From positions 1 through 6,097 of the forward strand of contig PXEK01000293.1 of NCBI GenBank assembly GCA_003564735.1: a stretch of DNA of 6,097 nucleotides, read 5' to 3'. Position 1 is the stretch's first letter; every line of letters starts with the position of its first letter. Both the position numbers and the translations under genes were made by a program. The notes under the pieces were generated by a model. That model worked only from the letters and a program-made list of their open reading frames with translations, was not told where the DNA came from and ran no database searches. Source of the stretch: Cryomorphaceae bacterium (lineage in GTDB: Bacteria > Bacteroidota > Bacteroidia > Flavobacteriales_G > Salibacteraceae). Shown here piece by piece: positions 1 through 6,097 of the stretch.

Positions 1-1559
1 AACACAAAGAACTCATTTCAAAATACCGCGAACTCTTTAACGGCAAGAAAGAGGTGAAAATGCACATCAACGGTAAAGATGTAAGCACGGGAAACCTTCA
101 CGATTTAACCCCTCCTCACGATCACCAACATGTTGTGGGTCAATATCACCGAGGTGATGCCTCACACGTACAACAGGCCGTTGATGCAGCATTGGCTGCC
201 AAGCCCGATTGGGAACGTTTGAGTTGGGAGCAGCGCGCATCTATATTCTTGAAAGCCGCCGACCTCATCAGCGGACCCTACCGGGCTGAGATGAATGCCG
301 CTACAATGATAGCTCAATCTAAAAATGCTTTCCAATCTGAAATTGATGCGGTTTGCGAACTCATTGACTTTTTGCGTTTTAACGCGTATTTCATGACTGA
401 AATCTACGCCGAGCAACCGCCCGAAAACGACAAAAACGTATGGAACCGTTTGGAATATCGCCCCTTAGAAGGATTTATATTTGCCATTACACCATTTAAC
501 TTTACCGCCATTGCCGGTAACCTACCGGCAGCTCCCGCCATGATGGGAAATACCGTGGTTTGGAAACCTGCCGATAGTCAAATTTACTCTGCGCGATTGG
601 TAATGGATATCTTCAAAGAAGCCGGTATGCCCGATGGCGTAATCAACTTGGTTTATACTGACGGACCCGAGGCCGGGGATGTTGTATTTAAGCACCCCGA
701 TTTTGCCGGACTCCACTTCACGGGTTCCACAGGCGTATTTAAAAACCTATGGAAAACCATCGGTCAAAATATCGACATCTATAAGTCTTACCCCCGCATC
801 GTTGGCGAAACCGGCGGAAAAGATTTTATCGTAGCCCACCATACCACAAAACCAAAAGCACTGGCCACAGCCATTACTCGGGGCGCGTTTGAATTTCAAG
901 GACAAAAATGCAGTGCCGCATCACGCGTTTACGTACCCGATAACATTTGGGACGAAACAAAAGAGGTAATGCTTAAGCAAATCAACTCATTTAAAATAGG
1001 ATCGCCCGAGGATACTTCAAACTTCATAACAGCCGTCATCGATAAAAAGGCATTTGATAAAATTGCGGGCTATATCGATTACGCAAAATCGGCCAAAGAT
1101 GCCGAGATTGTATGCGGTGGAACTTATGACGACAGCAAAGGATATTTTATTGACCCCACCGTAATTGTCACCACCGATCCGCATTTTAAAACTATGGAAG
1201 AGGAAATTTTCGGACCCGTTGTTACCATTTACGTGTACCCGGCTAAAGAGTGGTCAAAAACGCTAAAATTGGTTGATGAAACATCACCATATGCCCTTAC
1301 GGGAGCTGTTTTCAGTCAAGATCGTTACGCCCTTAATGAAGCCGTTGAGGCGCTCACCCACTCCGCAGGTAACTTCTACATAAATGATAAGCCCACGGGA
1401 GCTGTAGTAGGTCAACAACCTTTTGGAGGGGCCAGAGGGTCGGGCACAAATGACAAGGCCGGAGCCAAACAAAACCTAATGAGGTGGACTTCGGTACGTA
1501 CCATTAAAGAGAACTTTGTTTCTCCGGAAGATTATCGCTATCCCTTTATGGGGGAATAG
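1..1559 (+). CDS. pruA: L-glutamate gamma-semialdehyde dehydrogenase (1-pyrroline-5-carboxylate dehydrogenase), 5' end outside window
   Basis: Catalyses the NAD-dependent oxidation of glutamate semialdehyde (in equilibrium with pyrroline-5-carboxylate) to glutamate, the second step of proline catabolism, in the cytoplasm. Numbered from a GTG at 54, it shows the ALDH4 landmarks in order: TPFNF and the cofactor-site WKP (170-172), the FTGST nucleotide-binding turn, the general-base motif GETGGK with Glu252, the nucleophile in GQKCSAASR with Cys286, the NAD-ribose motif EEIFGP with Glu384, and the substrate anchor loop GGARGSGTNDKAG near the C-terminus. The frame stays open leftwards to base 3 and encodes a charged helix (ELISKYRELFNGKKEV) typical of this family just before the MHINGK strand, so the GTG at 54 is internal. 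518 codons are visible; the family is usually about 540 residues, so only a short N-terminal piece is missing. It is a single-domain enzyme, not fused to proline dehydrogenase. It ends with TAG and is followed by its own terminator. Confidence 0.96.
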   Translation, partial: HKELISKYRELFNGKKEVKMHINGKDVSTGNLHDLTPPHDHQHVVGQYHRGDASHVQQAVDAALAAKPDWERLSWEQRASIFLKAADLISGPYRAEMNAATMIAQSKNAFQSEIDAVCELIDFLRFNAYFMTEIYAEQPPENDKNVWNRLEYRPLEGFIFAITPFNFTAIAGNLPAAPAMMGNTVVWKPADSQIYSARLVMDIFKEAGMPDGVINLVYTDGPEAGDVVFKHPDFAGLHFTGSTGVFKNLWKTIGQNIDIYKSYPRIVGETGGKDFIVAHHTTKPKALATAITRGAFEFQGQKCSAASRVYVPDNIWDETKEVMLKQINSFKIGSPEDTSNFITAVIDKKAFDKIAGYIDYAKSAKDAEIVCGGTYDDSKGYFIDPTVIVTTDPHFKTMEEEIFGPVVTIYVYPAKEWSKTLKLVDETSPYALTGAVFSQDRYALNEAVEALTHSAGNFYINDKPTGAVVGQQPFGGARGSGTNDKAGAKQNLMRWTSVRTIKENFVSPEDYRYPFMGE

Positions 1560-1629
1560 ACTCAAAAACGTTACGTTCCCACCCATACGGCAGGAAATGT
1601 CGGGCTGGTTCTGAACATAATTTTGAAAT

Positions 1630-1666
1630 AGGTCGTTTCACTTTTAGAGGAACGACCTTTTTTTTT
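1630..1666 (+). terminator. Intrinsic terminator of pruA
   Basis: An 8-bp perfect stem, AGGTCGTT (1630-1637) with AACGACCT (1651-1658), encloses a 13-nt loop and runs straight into nine T residues (1658-1666). It lies about 70 nt after the pruA stop. Further A-T pairs at the base of the stem could form with the A-run at 1626-1628. Confidence 0.88.
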
Positions 1667-1794
1667 GTGTAAAACTTTAGTTGTTCAAACCCGGCGTTTT
1701 TGCTTTTCACCACGTTCACAAAGCCTTTCAAAACCTCGCCAAAAATCCACTTTTTTACCTCCTCAAAAAGTTATTCACCGCTTGTTAATGGAAG

Positions 1795-1802
1795 TAGCTT
1801 TG
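1795..1802 (+). promoter_or_regulatory. Candidate Bacteroidota -7 promoter element
   Basis: TAGCTTTG matches all fixed positions of the Bacteroidota -7 consensus TAnnTTTG. No clear TTG or TTTG -33 element lies at the usual distance upstream, so the call is weak. A start near 1809 would give the small gene a leader of roughly 165 nt and would fall inside the adjoining inverted repeat. Confidence 0.28.
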
Positions 1803-1803
1803 A

Positions 1804-1829
1804 TTAATAAAATGTTACCGATTTATTAA
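1804..1829. repeat. Inverted repeat, 8-bp arms, possible operator
   Basis: TTAATAAA (1804-1811) and TTTATTAA (1822-1829) are perfect reverse complements separated by 10 bp. The arms are AT-only, so chance is a real possibility. Its position directly after a -7-like box, over the expected transcription start, would suit a repressor site. Confidence 0.3.
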
Positions 1830-1975
1830 CCGCACATCATCATGAAAATTGAGTTTTAAAAATGGGCTTGTTAAAAACCCAAACGACCAAGAGGCATATC
1901 GATGAAAAACTAGCTCTACATTCGCAATGTCGAAATGATGAAAAACATTCCAATCAATAAAAAATACAATTAGAG

Positions 1976-2140
1976 ATGAAAGACGAATTAAAACAGCAGA
2001 TTTTAGAACTACGCGGCCAATTAACCGGGAACATGATGGAAGACATGGAAATTCGCGATAAAATCCATAATTTAGAAATGGAACTCAACGGCGTTAAACC
2101 CTCAAACGGTAATATTGATTGTGTAGGTTGTGGAAGTTGA
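1976..2140 (+). CDS. Small conserved-looking protein with C-terminal Cys-x-x-Cys (54 aa)
   Basis: A complete ORF from ATG 1976 to TGA 2138-2140, not overlapping any other gene; an in-frame TAA at 1958 rules out an upstream extension. Residues 2-38 look like one long amphipathic helix, with hydrophobic positions Leu5, Ile9, Leu12 and Leu16 and again Ile26, Ile30, Leu33 and Leu37, broken by LTGNMM around residues 16-21. A NGVKPSNG linker follows, then the tail IDCVGCGS with Cys49 and Cys52. The pair could bind a metal or be redox-active. I do not recognise an experimentally defined family and assign no function. The start region is AT-rich with no Shine-Dalgarno sequence, as is common in Bacteroidota. 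Its own promoter-like upstream region and strong terminator argue for a monocistronic gene. No signal peptide or membrane segment is seen. Confidence 0.75.
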   Translation: MKDELKQQILELRGQLTGNMMEDMEIRDKIHNLEMELNGVKPSNGNIDCVGCGS

Positions 2141-2184
2141 TTCTGTAAACGAACAAACACTTATTTACTCCTTTTTTATTTGAT

Positions 2185-2200
2185 TACGAAGATTTTCGTA
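2185..2200. repeat. Short hairpin TACGAA-GATT-TTCGTA
   Basis: A perfect 6-bp inverted repeat with a 4-nt loop, 45 nt after the small gene's stop and 28 nt before the terminator stem. No T-run follows, so it is not a terminator. It may stabilise the 3' end of the transcript, be a protein site, or be chance. Confidence 0.3.
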
Positions 2201-2228
2201 CTTTATATTATTCACGAAGAAACAAGAG

Positions 2229-2273
2229 CACCGCGAACCCCTTAATGATAAGGAGTTCGCGGTGTTTTTTTTT
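2229..2273 (+). terminator. Strong intrinsic terminator after the small gene
   Basis: CACCGCGAAC (2229-2238) pairs perfectly with GTTCGCGGTG (2255-2264). After a single C/A mismatch the stem continues as CCTT/AAGG around the 6-nt loop AATGAT. Nine T residues (2265-2273) follow at once. It separates the small gene from the two-component pair. Confidence 0.93.
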
Positions 2274-2293
2274 ATTTATACGGGTATAGTTAA

Positions 2294-2306
2294 TATTGGA
2301 CCAATA
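2294..2306. repeat. 13-bp palindrome upstream of the response regulator, possible operator
   Basis: TATTGGACCAATA is a perfect palindrome of 6-bp arms around a central A, about 140 bp before the regulator's ATG. Its function is unknown; it could be a binding site for a dimeric regulator. The rest of 2274-2448 shows only a short TTCGCGAA palindrome (2406-2413) and a weak promoter-like pair. Confidence 0.3.
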
Positions 2307-2402
2307 CATCTGTAAAAAATTTCACTACGGATGAGATATCCCTAAGTTAACGCTCATAAGTCAGGTTCAACATTTCAGAAACTTTACCTCCCTTTAGCCC
2401 AA

Positions 2403-2428
2403 TTGTTCGCGAATTTGCACTAATTATG
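2403..2428 (+). promoter_or_regulatory. Weak candidate promoter for the two-component operon
   Basis: TTG (2403-2405) and TAATTATG (2421-2428, five of six fixed positions of TAnnTTTG) lie just upstream of the ATG at 2449. The 15-bp spacing is shorter than usual for this phylum and one consensus base is missing, so this is only the best site visible. Confidence 0.18.
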
Positions 2429-2448
2429 CAGCGAAATTCTATAAAACC

Positions 2449-3198
2449 ATGAAAATATTAATTGTAGATGATGAGCAAAAGGCTCGAAGCCTTTTGAGAA
2501 CCATTATTTCAAAGTTAGATAATCCTGACATAACCCTCTAGGAAGCTCAGGACTTACAAGAAGCCGTAAAATCCATCAACACGTACTTACCCGATTTGGT
2601 ATTTTTAGATATAGAAATGCCTAGAGAGCAAGGGACGAGAATATTTGAATATCTGGATAAAAATGAGATTACATTTCACCTTGTATTTACGACGGCATAT
2701 GGAGACTTTGCACTAGAAGCATTTGAAATGAATGCTATTGACCACATTATGAAACCTATACGAGCCAAACGTATATACGAGGTGATAGAAAAAACTGAGG
2801 AACTCAAGAAACAAAAAAAGCTGCACGCAAAAATTCAGGAGCTCAAAGAAGTTATTCAATCGGGAAACTTTGACAAAATAGGTGTGCCCGTTCAGGACGG
2901 GATAACCTTCATTAAACTTGAGGATATTATTCATTTGGCTGCGGATGGTATGCATACAAAAATATATTGTGCCGACAGATCCCCGTTACTTATTTCAAAA
3001 CCTCTGAAATTTTTCAATCGATTATTGGAGAGAGGCAAAACTTTTTATCGCCCTCACCGGTCTCATATTTTTAATTTAAAGTATCTTAAGCAATTTGTGC
3101 GGCGCGACGGTAATTATATATTACTGGATAATGACACTACGGTTCCTCTATCAAAAGAAAAGAAAGAGGAATTTCTTAAACTTATCTCTGACTTGTAA
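2449..3198 (+). pseudogene. LytTR-family response regulator interrupted by an in-frame TAG
   Basis: The frame from ATG 2449 to TAA 3196-3198 encodes a normal-length (about 249 residues) receiver-LytTR regulator with one TAG at codon 31. The receiver keeps the acidic pair Asp7-Asp8 in IVDDE, phosphoacceptor Asp54 in FLDIEMP, Thr82 in FTTAY and Lys102 in MKPI. A charged helical linker (about 112-140) leads to the LytTR DNA-binding domain (about 145-245), with the typical IIHLAADGMHTKIY and FYRPHRSHIFNLKYL segments. In the family such proteins are phosphorylated by a LytS-type kinase and bind direct repeats in promoters. Here the kinase gene starts 2 nt downstream, indicating one operon. A restart at TTG 2596 could give about 200 residues with Asp54 and LytTR but without the Asp7-Asp8 pocket. 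The domain call is firm; whether the gene is dead, read through, or an assembly error is open. Confidence 0.85.
2539..2541 (+). other. Internal amber stop, codon 31 of the response regulator
   Basis: TAG lies in frame between residues that read DITL and EAQDL, the usual second-strand region of a receiver domain, with uninterrupted homology on both sides and no frame change. One substitution explains it, for example CAG to TAG or TGG to TAG by a transition; the ancestral codon cannot be fixed from one sequence. Confidence 0.9.
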
Positions 3199-3226
3199 AT
3201 TTGAAAATCTCAGTATATATAATTGC

Positions 3227-3235
3227 TTTTTTTTT
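3227..3235 (+). repeat. T9 homopolymer in the kinase signal-peptide region
   Basis: Nine T residues fall in codons 9-12 of the kinase (Ala-Phe-Phe-Phe), 26 nt after its TTG start. Such tracts can slip in replication or transcription and would switch the frame here. As read, the frame is correct, and the tract also fits the need for Phe codons in a signal peptide. Confidence 0.6.
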
Positions 3236-3830
3236 CAGTGTTTCGTCTCTGTTCGGTACGGGATTGGTAAACCACTTTAGTCTAAAAGAGGTTTACGACT
3301 TCAACGCTGAAACCGTCTTCGATATTAAGCAGGACGCAACGGGAACAATGTGGTTTGGAACAAACGAAGGCCTCATCTCTTTTGATGGATTGGTGTTTAA
3401 AACTTATTTGGCTGAAAATCAAGCTATATCCTATCATAATATAAAATTTGATGATGAAGGGGGTGTTTGGTGCAGCAATTTTGGAGGGCAACTTTTTAGG
3501 GTGAAGGATAATGAAATTAAGCTGATATACAATGCCTCCTCAAAAGGAAACTTCATCTACGACTATTTATTACAGGCCTTGCCCCTGATTTACGTTATAG
3601 AATCAAACGATGGAGAGATTATCTCGTTCAATATTGATACTCAAACCGAAGAAGAGGTATATACATACAAAAACAGCTGCATACTTACCGCACGGGGAGT
3701 CGATATATCTAAAATAGCTATCATAACTAAAGATCGAATAAATTCGAAACAGAAAATTACGCTATACAACCATAATTCTTTTTTTAATAAAAAGTCTCCG
3801 GAAATTGAATTCACACTTCCCTTAACACGT

Positions 3831-3833
3831 TGA
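3831..3833 (+). other. Internal opal stop, codon 211 of the sensor kinase
   Basis: TGA lies in frame between LPLTR and KSDILQ, within the propeller. The same frame continues open for 754 codons through the propeller, Y_Y_Y, membrane, His_kinase and ATPase domains. A single transition from CGA (Arg) or TGG (Trp) would create it. No strong hairpin resembling a bacterial selenocysteine element follows. Confidence 0.92.
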
Positions 3834-6097
3834 AAATCAGACATTTTACAAATTCAAAACAGCACTTATTTCTATGATTTTTTAGAGGAAGGTGTCATAA
3901 TAGAGCTATCCTCCCACAAAGCCGATACTCTTCACAGGTTTCCCGAAATCACCAATTACAATTTGAATAATGTAAAATATTGCGGGGGTTATTTGTGGGT
4001 TCTGACCAAAACAGGAGCCAAAATACTACCAATACTTCCTGCAAATGAAGAGAATTACGAAATTGAAGGAATAAATACTTCAACCGTATTCCAAGACAAG
4101 GAAGGTACTTTTTGGGTGGGCACACTCAACAGAGGTATTTATATAGTACCCAATCTCAAATTCACCCACAGGAAAATCAGTAATTTAAGAACTGCCTTTT
4201 CTGTTCAAGAGAATCATGGAAATATTTATGTAAATGATGATGCCGGCAACTTATTTCTTCTCGCCCCTCCCCTGTACGATGCTCGACAAATCAACATTAA
4301 AAAAAATGACCCTGCACCTTTATATTACAGTGAATATGAACAAAAAGTTTTCATTGGCAATCAACAAACCTACTTCGATATAAACAAACAAATCGTTACC
4401 GAAGAACCTAAAACTCCTTGCGGTTTCTATTTTAAGCAATCACAACATATTGACTCAGGCTTCTATATAAACACCACGTTCAATCAATCTATGATTGTCT
4501 CTACCACCGGCAGAAAAACAATACCAAAAGGTATGATTTTCGATACCCTGCCTGAAGTTCCGGGGATTATTCGACCTTATCGAAGCCTGCACGTTACCAC
4601 TCAACCTGATAGTGCCGGAATATACGTGGACTACATTGACGGTTTATACTTTTACGGCGACACGGTTTTCGAGGTAAAGTACAAGAATCAAAACATAAAC
4701 GTATCAACCATGATGCCCGATTTTGAGCTACCCAATGTGGTATGGGCTGCCACAAAATCAAAGAGGCTTCATCGTATAGTCAATGGAGAAATACGCAAAA
4801 CCTTTGATTTGAATGACTACTATTACCGTTCAGCGGGAAAGGACAGCTTGCTTTTCCTTGCAGGGTCTTCCGAAATATTATGTTTGAATAAAGAAACAGG
4901 CCACAAACGCTTTATTTGCGAGTCTGCCGGACTCAAGCCCATCCAAATCAAGGGCCTACACATCCATTCGAATGATTTAATTATTATCGGGAATGAATAT
5001 GTTCAGATACTTCCCCTAGATTATGAGATTCCCACCGATTTTCTTCCCGAAGTATCCATTTGCCATGTTTCGGTGAACGGTGAAAAAATAGATACAGCCA
5101 TGCTGTCTGCATTAAATTACACCAGCAACAACATTACTTTTTCATTTTCTGCTTTAAGCGCAAGGGCGAAAGGAAAGTTTAGGTTTAAATACAGATTGAG
5201 AGAAACCGACAGCGAACCCGTATTTGTAAATCATCGACAAACTTCGGCTAATTTTATTAACTTGAAACCGGGAACATATAGTTTTGAAGTCGCAGTATGT
5301 GACGATTATGAAAATTGTTCTCAACCTCAAATACAAAAATTCACAATTGCTCAACCGTTCTATTTTAAATGGTGGTTTATAATTTTGGCCATTTTAATCT
5401 TAGGATTAGCCGTATTTTATATTTTCAATGCTGTTTACAACGTAAAAACAAAACAAATCCAACTCATATCCAATAACGAAACCCTACAGAAAGATATTTA
5501 CCGTTCAAAAATTGCAGCCATTCGGTCTCAAATGAACCCCCACTTTATGTTTAATGCATTAAATACTATACAAGAGTTTATCATAACCAACCAACAAGAT
5601 ATTGCCGGCGATTATTTAGCAGATTTTGCCGATTTAATGCGTATTTACCTCAAGCAAAGCAATCAAGAAGAAGTAACACTAAAAGAAGAAATCACTTCTT
5701 TAAAACTGTACTTAAGTCTTGAAAAATTACGGTTTAATAATGAATTTGAATATAATATCAATGTTGCTAAGCGCATTGATGAAAATGCCGTAAAACTTCC
5801 TGTAATGTTACTCCAACCCTATGTTGAAAACAGCATAAAACACGGGCTACTTCACAAAAAGGGCATGAAAAAGCTAGATATCTCATTTCAAATTTTCGAT
5901 ACAGAGTGTATCCTTTGCGTTATTGAAGACAACGGAATTGGTAGAGAAGCCGCCGCTGAAATAAAATCGCGTAAAAATAGAATTCATGAATCGTTTGCGA
6001 CAGATGCAAACATCAATAGGATTGATTTAATCAACCATGATAAATCTCGTAAAATTAAATTAACAACATTTGACCTGCGGGAAAACAATAAACCAAA

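Larger units (their letters stand above)
1667..1975. other. Intergenic region with no convincing gene
   Basis: About 309 bases between the pruA terminator and the small CDS. Short open stretches exist on both strands (35 codons from a TTG at 1681, 32 codons from an ATG at 1862), but none shows a recognisable motif. The region is AT-rich and holds a -7-like box (1795-1802), an inverted repeat (1804-1829) and a short dyad, ACATT-CGC-AATGT, at 1918-1930. It most likely carries the promoter and a long leader for the small gene downstream; that role is inferred. Confidence 0.5.
3201..6097 (+). pseudogene. LytS-type sensor histidine kinase with beta-propeller and Y_Y_Y sensor, interrupted by an in-frame TGA; 3' end outside window
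   Basis: The frame is open for 965 codons from TTG 3201 to the window edge, apart from TGA at codon 211. The TTG is chosen because the frame is closed upstream (TGA 3189-3191) and it opens a good signal peptide (MKISVYIIAFFFSVSSLFG). A periplasmic propeller follows (about 25-615), with two-component propeller motifs around Trp51 (MWFGTNEGL), Trp90, Trp305 (FWVGTLNRGI) and weaker Trp515. Next come a Y_Y_Y Ig-like domain (about 617-718), one membrane helix (about 722-745), a His_kinase domain with phosphoacceptor His781 in QMNPHFMFN, and a GHKL ATPase with Asn877 (YVENSIKHG) and DNGIG at 910-914. The C-terminus should lie a few tens of residues beyond the window. Its partner is the LytTR regulator 2 nt upstream. 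Split at the TGA, it would give a 210-residue exported propeller fragment and a 754-codon remainder with no in-frame ATG before 4491. Domain identity is firm; functional status is not. Confidence 0.85.

Noticed and set aside
54..56. GTG at 54 as the true start of pruA
   Set aside because: The frame is open to the left edge and encodes a family-like N-terminal helix, so the start lies outside the window.
1546..1731. 61-codon minus-strand ORF overlapping the end of pruA
   Set aside because: It runs through the pruA terminator hairpin and its T-tract and has no recognisable domain; its Lys-rich centre is the complement of that T-tract.
1681..1788. 35-codon + strand ORF from TTG and an overlapping 21-codon minus-strand ORF after an AGGAGG (near 1761)
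   Set aside because: Both strands are open in the same place, neither peptide shows a recognisable pattern, and Bacteroidota rarely depend on AGGAGG, so a Shine-Dalgarno match is not good evidence.
1862..1960. 32-codon ORF on the + strand starting MGLLKTQ
   Set aside because: Low-information composition, no motif and no terminator of its own; most likely chance within the leader of the small gene.
3095..3280. Alternative-frame ORF bridging the regulator-kinase junction
   Set aside because: Overlaps two well-supported frames and translates to a low-complexity peptide; it is a shadow of the LytTR domain and signal peptide.
2539..3833. A reassigned genetic code in which TAG or TGA is sense
   Set aside because: pruA ends in TAG, the small gene in TGA and the regulator in TAA, each at the expected length and the first two followed by terminators. 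No further in-frame TAG or TGA occurs in the other roughly 1,800 codons.
3831..3833. Selenocysteine at the TGA (or pyrrolysine at the TAG)
   Set aside because: No strong stem-loop of the bacterial selenocysteine-insertion type is visible just after the TGA, a propeller strand is not a redox site, and neither surrounding sequence resembles a known Sec or Pyl protein.
1..6097. CRISPR arrays, tRNA or rRNA genes, insertion sequences, phage or defence genes
   Set aside because: No regularly spaced repeats, cloverleaf, rRNA-like sequence, transposase motif or terminal inverted repeats with target duplications were seen on either strand.

Overview
The window looks like chromosomal DNA of a member of the Bacteroidota, most likely a flavobacterium-like lineage. 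The support is a stand-alone (not PutA-fused) L-glutamate gamma-semialdehyde dehydrogenase of the Bacteroidota type, a two-component pair made of a beta-propeller/Y_Y_Y/LytS-type sensor kinase and a LytTR regulator, moderately AT-rich DNA, and start sites without clear Shine-Dalgarno sequences. This is inferred from protein style; no database search was possible.

Layout, all genes on the + strand. (1) 1-1559: pruA, complete except for its first residues, which lie left of the window; a strong intrinsic terminator follows at 1630-1666. (2) 1667-1975: about 300 bases without a convincing gene, holding a promoter-like -7 element and an 8-bp inverted repeat. (3) 1976-2140: a 54-residue helical protein ending in a Cys-x-x-Cys tail, followed by a near-perfect terminator at 2229-2273. 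(4) 2274-2448: a spacer with a 13-bp palindrome. (5) 2449-3198: a LytTR response regulator. (6) 3201-6097: its sensor histidine kinase, 2 nt downstream and running off the right edge close to its natural C-terminus.

The most striking observation is that both members of the two-component pair carry exactly one in-frame stop in an otherwise intact frame: TAG at codon 31 of the regulator and TGA at codon 211 of the kinase. No frameshift is seen in either gene, and every recognisable catalytic and phosphoacceptor residue is kept. The likeliest reading is a recently inactivated signalling operon. Assembly error, translational readthrough and separate restart products are alternatives. Genome-wide recoding is unlikely, because the three gene ends visible here use TAG, TGA and TAA as ordinary stops.

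If functional, the kinase would sense a signal through its periplasmic propeller and Y_Y_Y domain and phosphorylate Asp54 of the regulator, which would bind DNA through LytTR. The target genes cannot be told from this window. pruA and the small gene are each closed by their own terminator and appear transcriptionally independent of the two-component pair.
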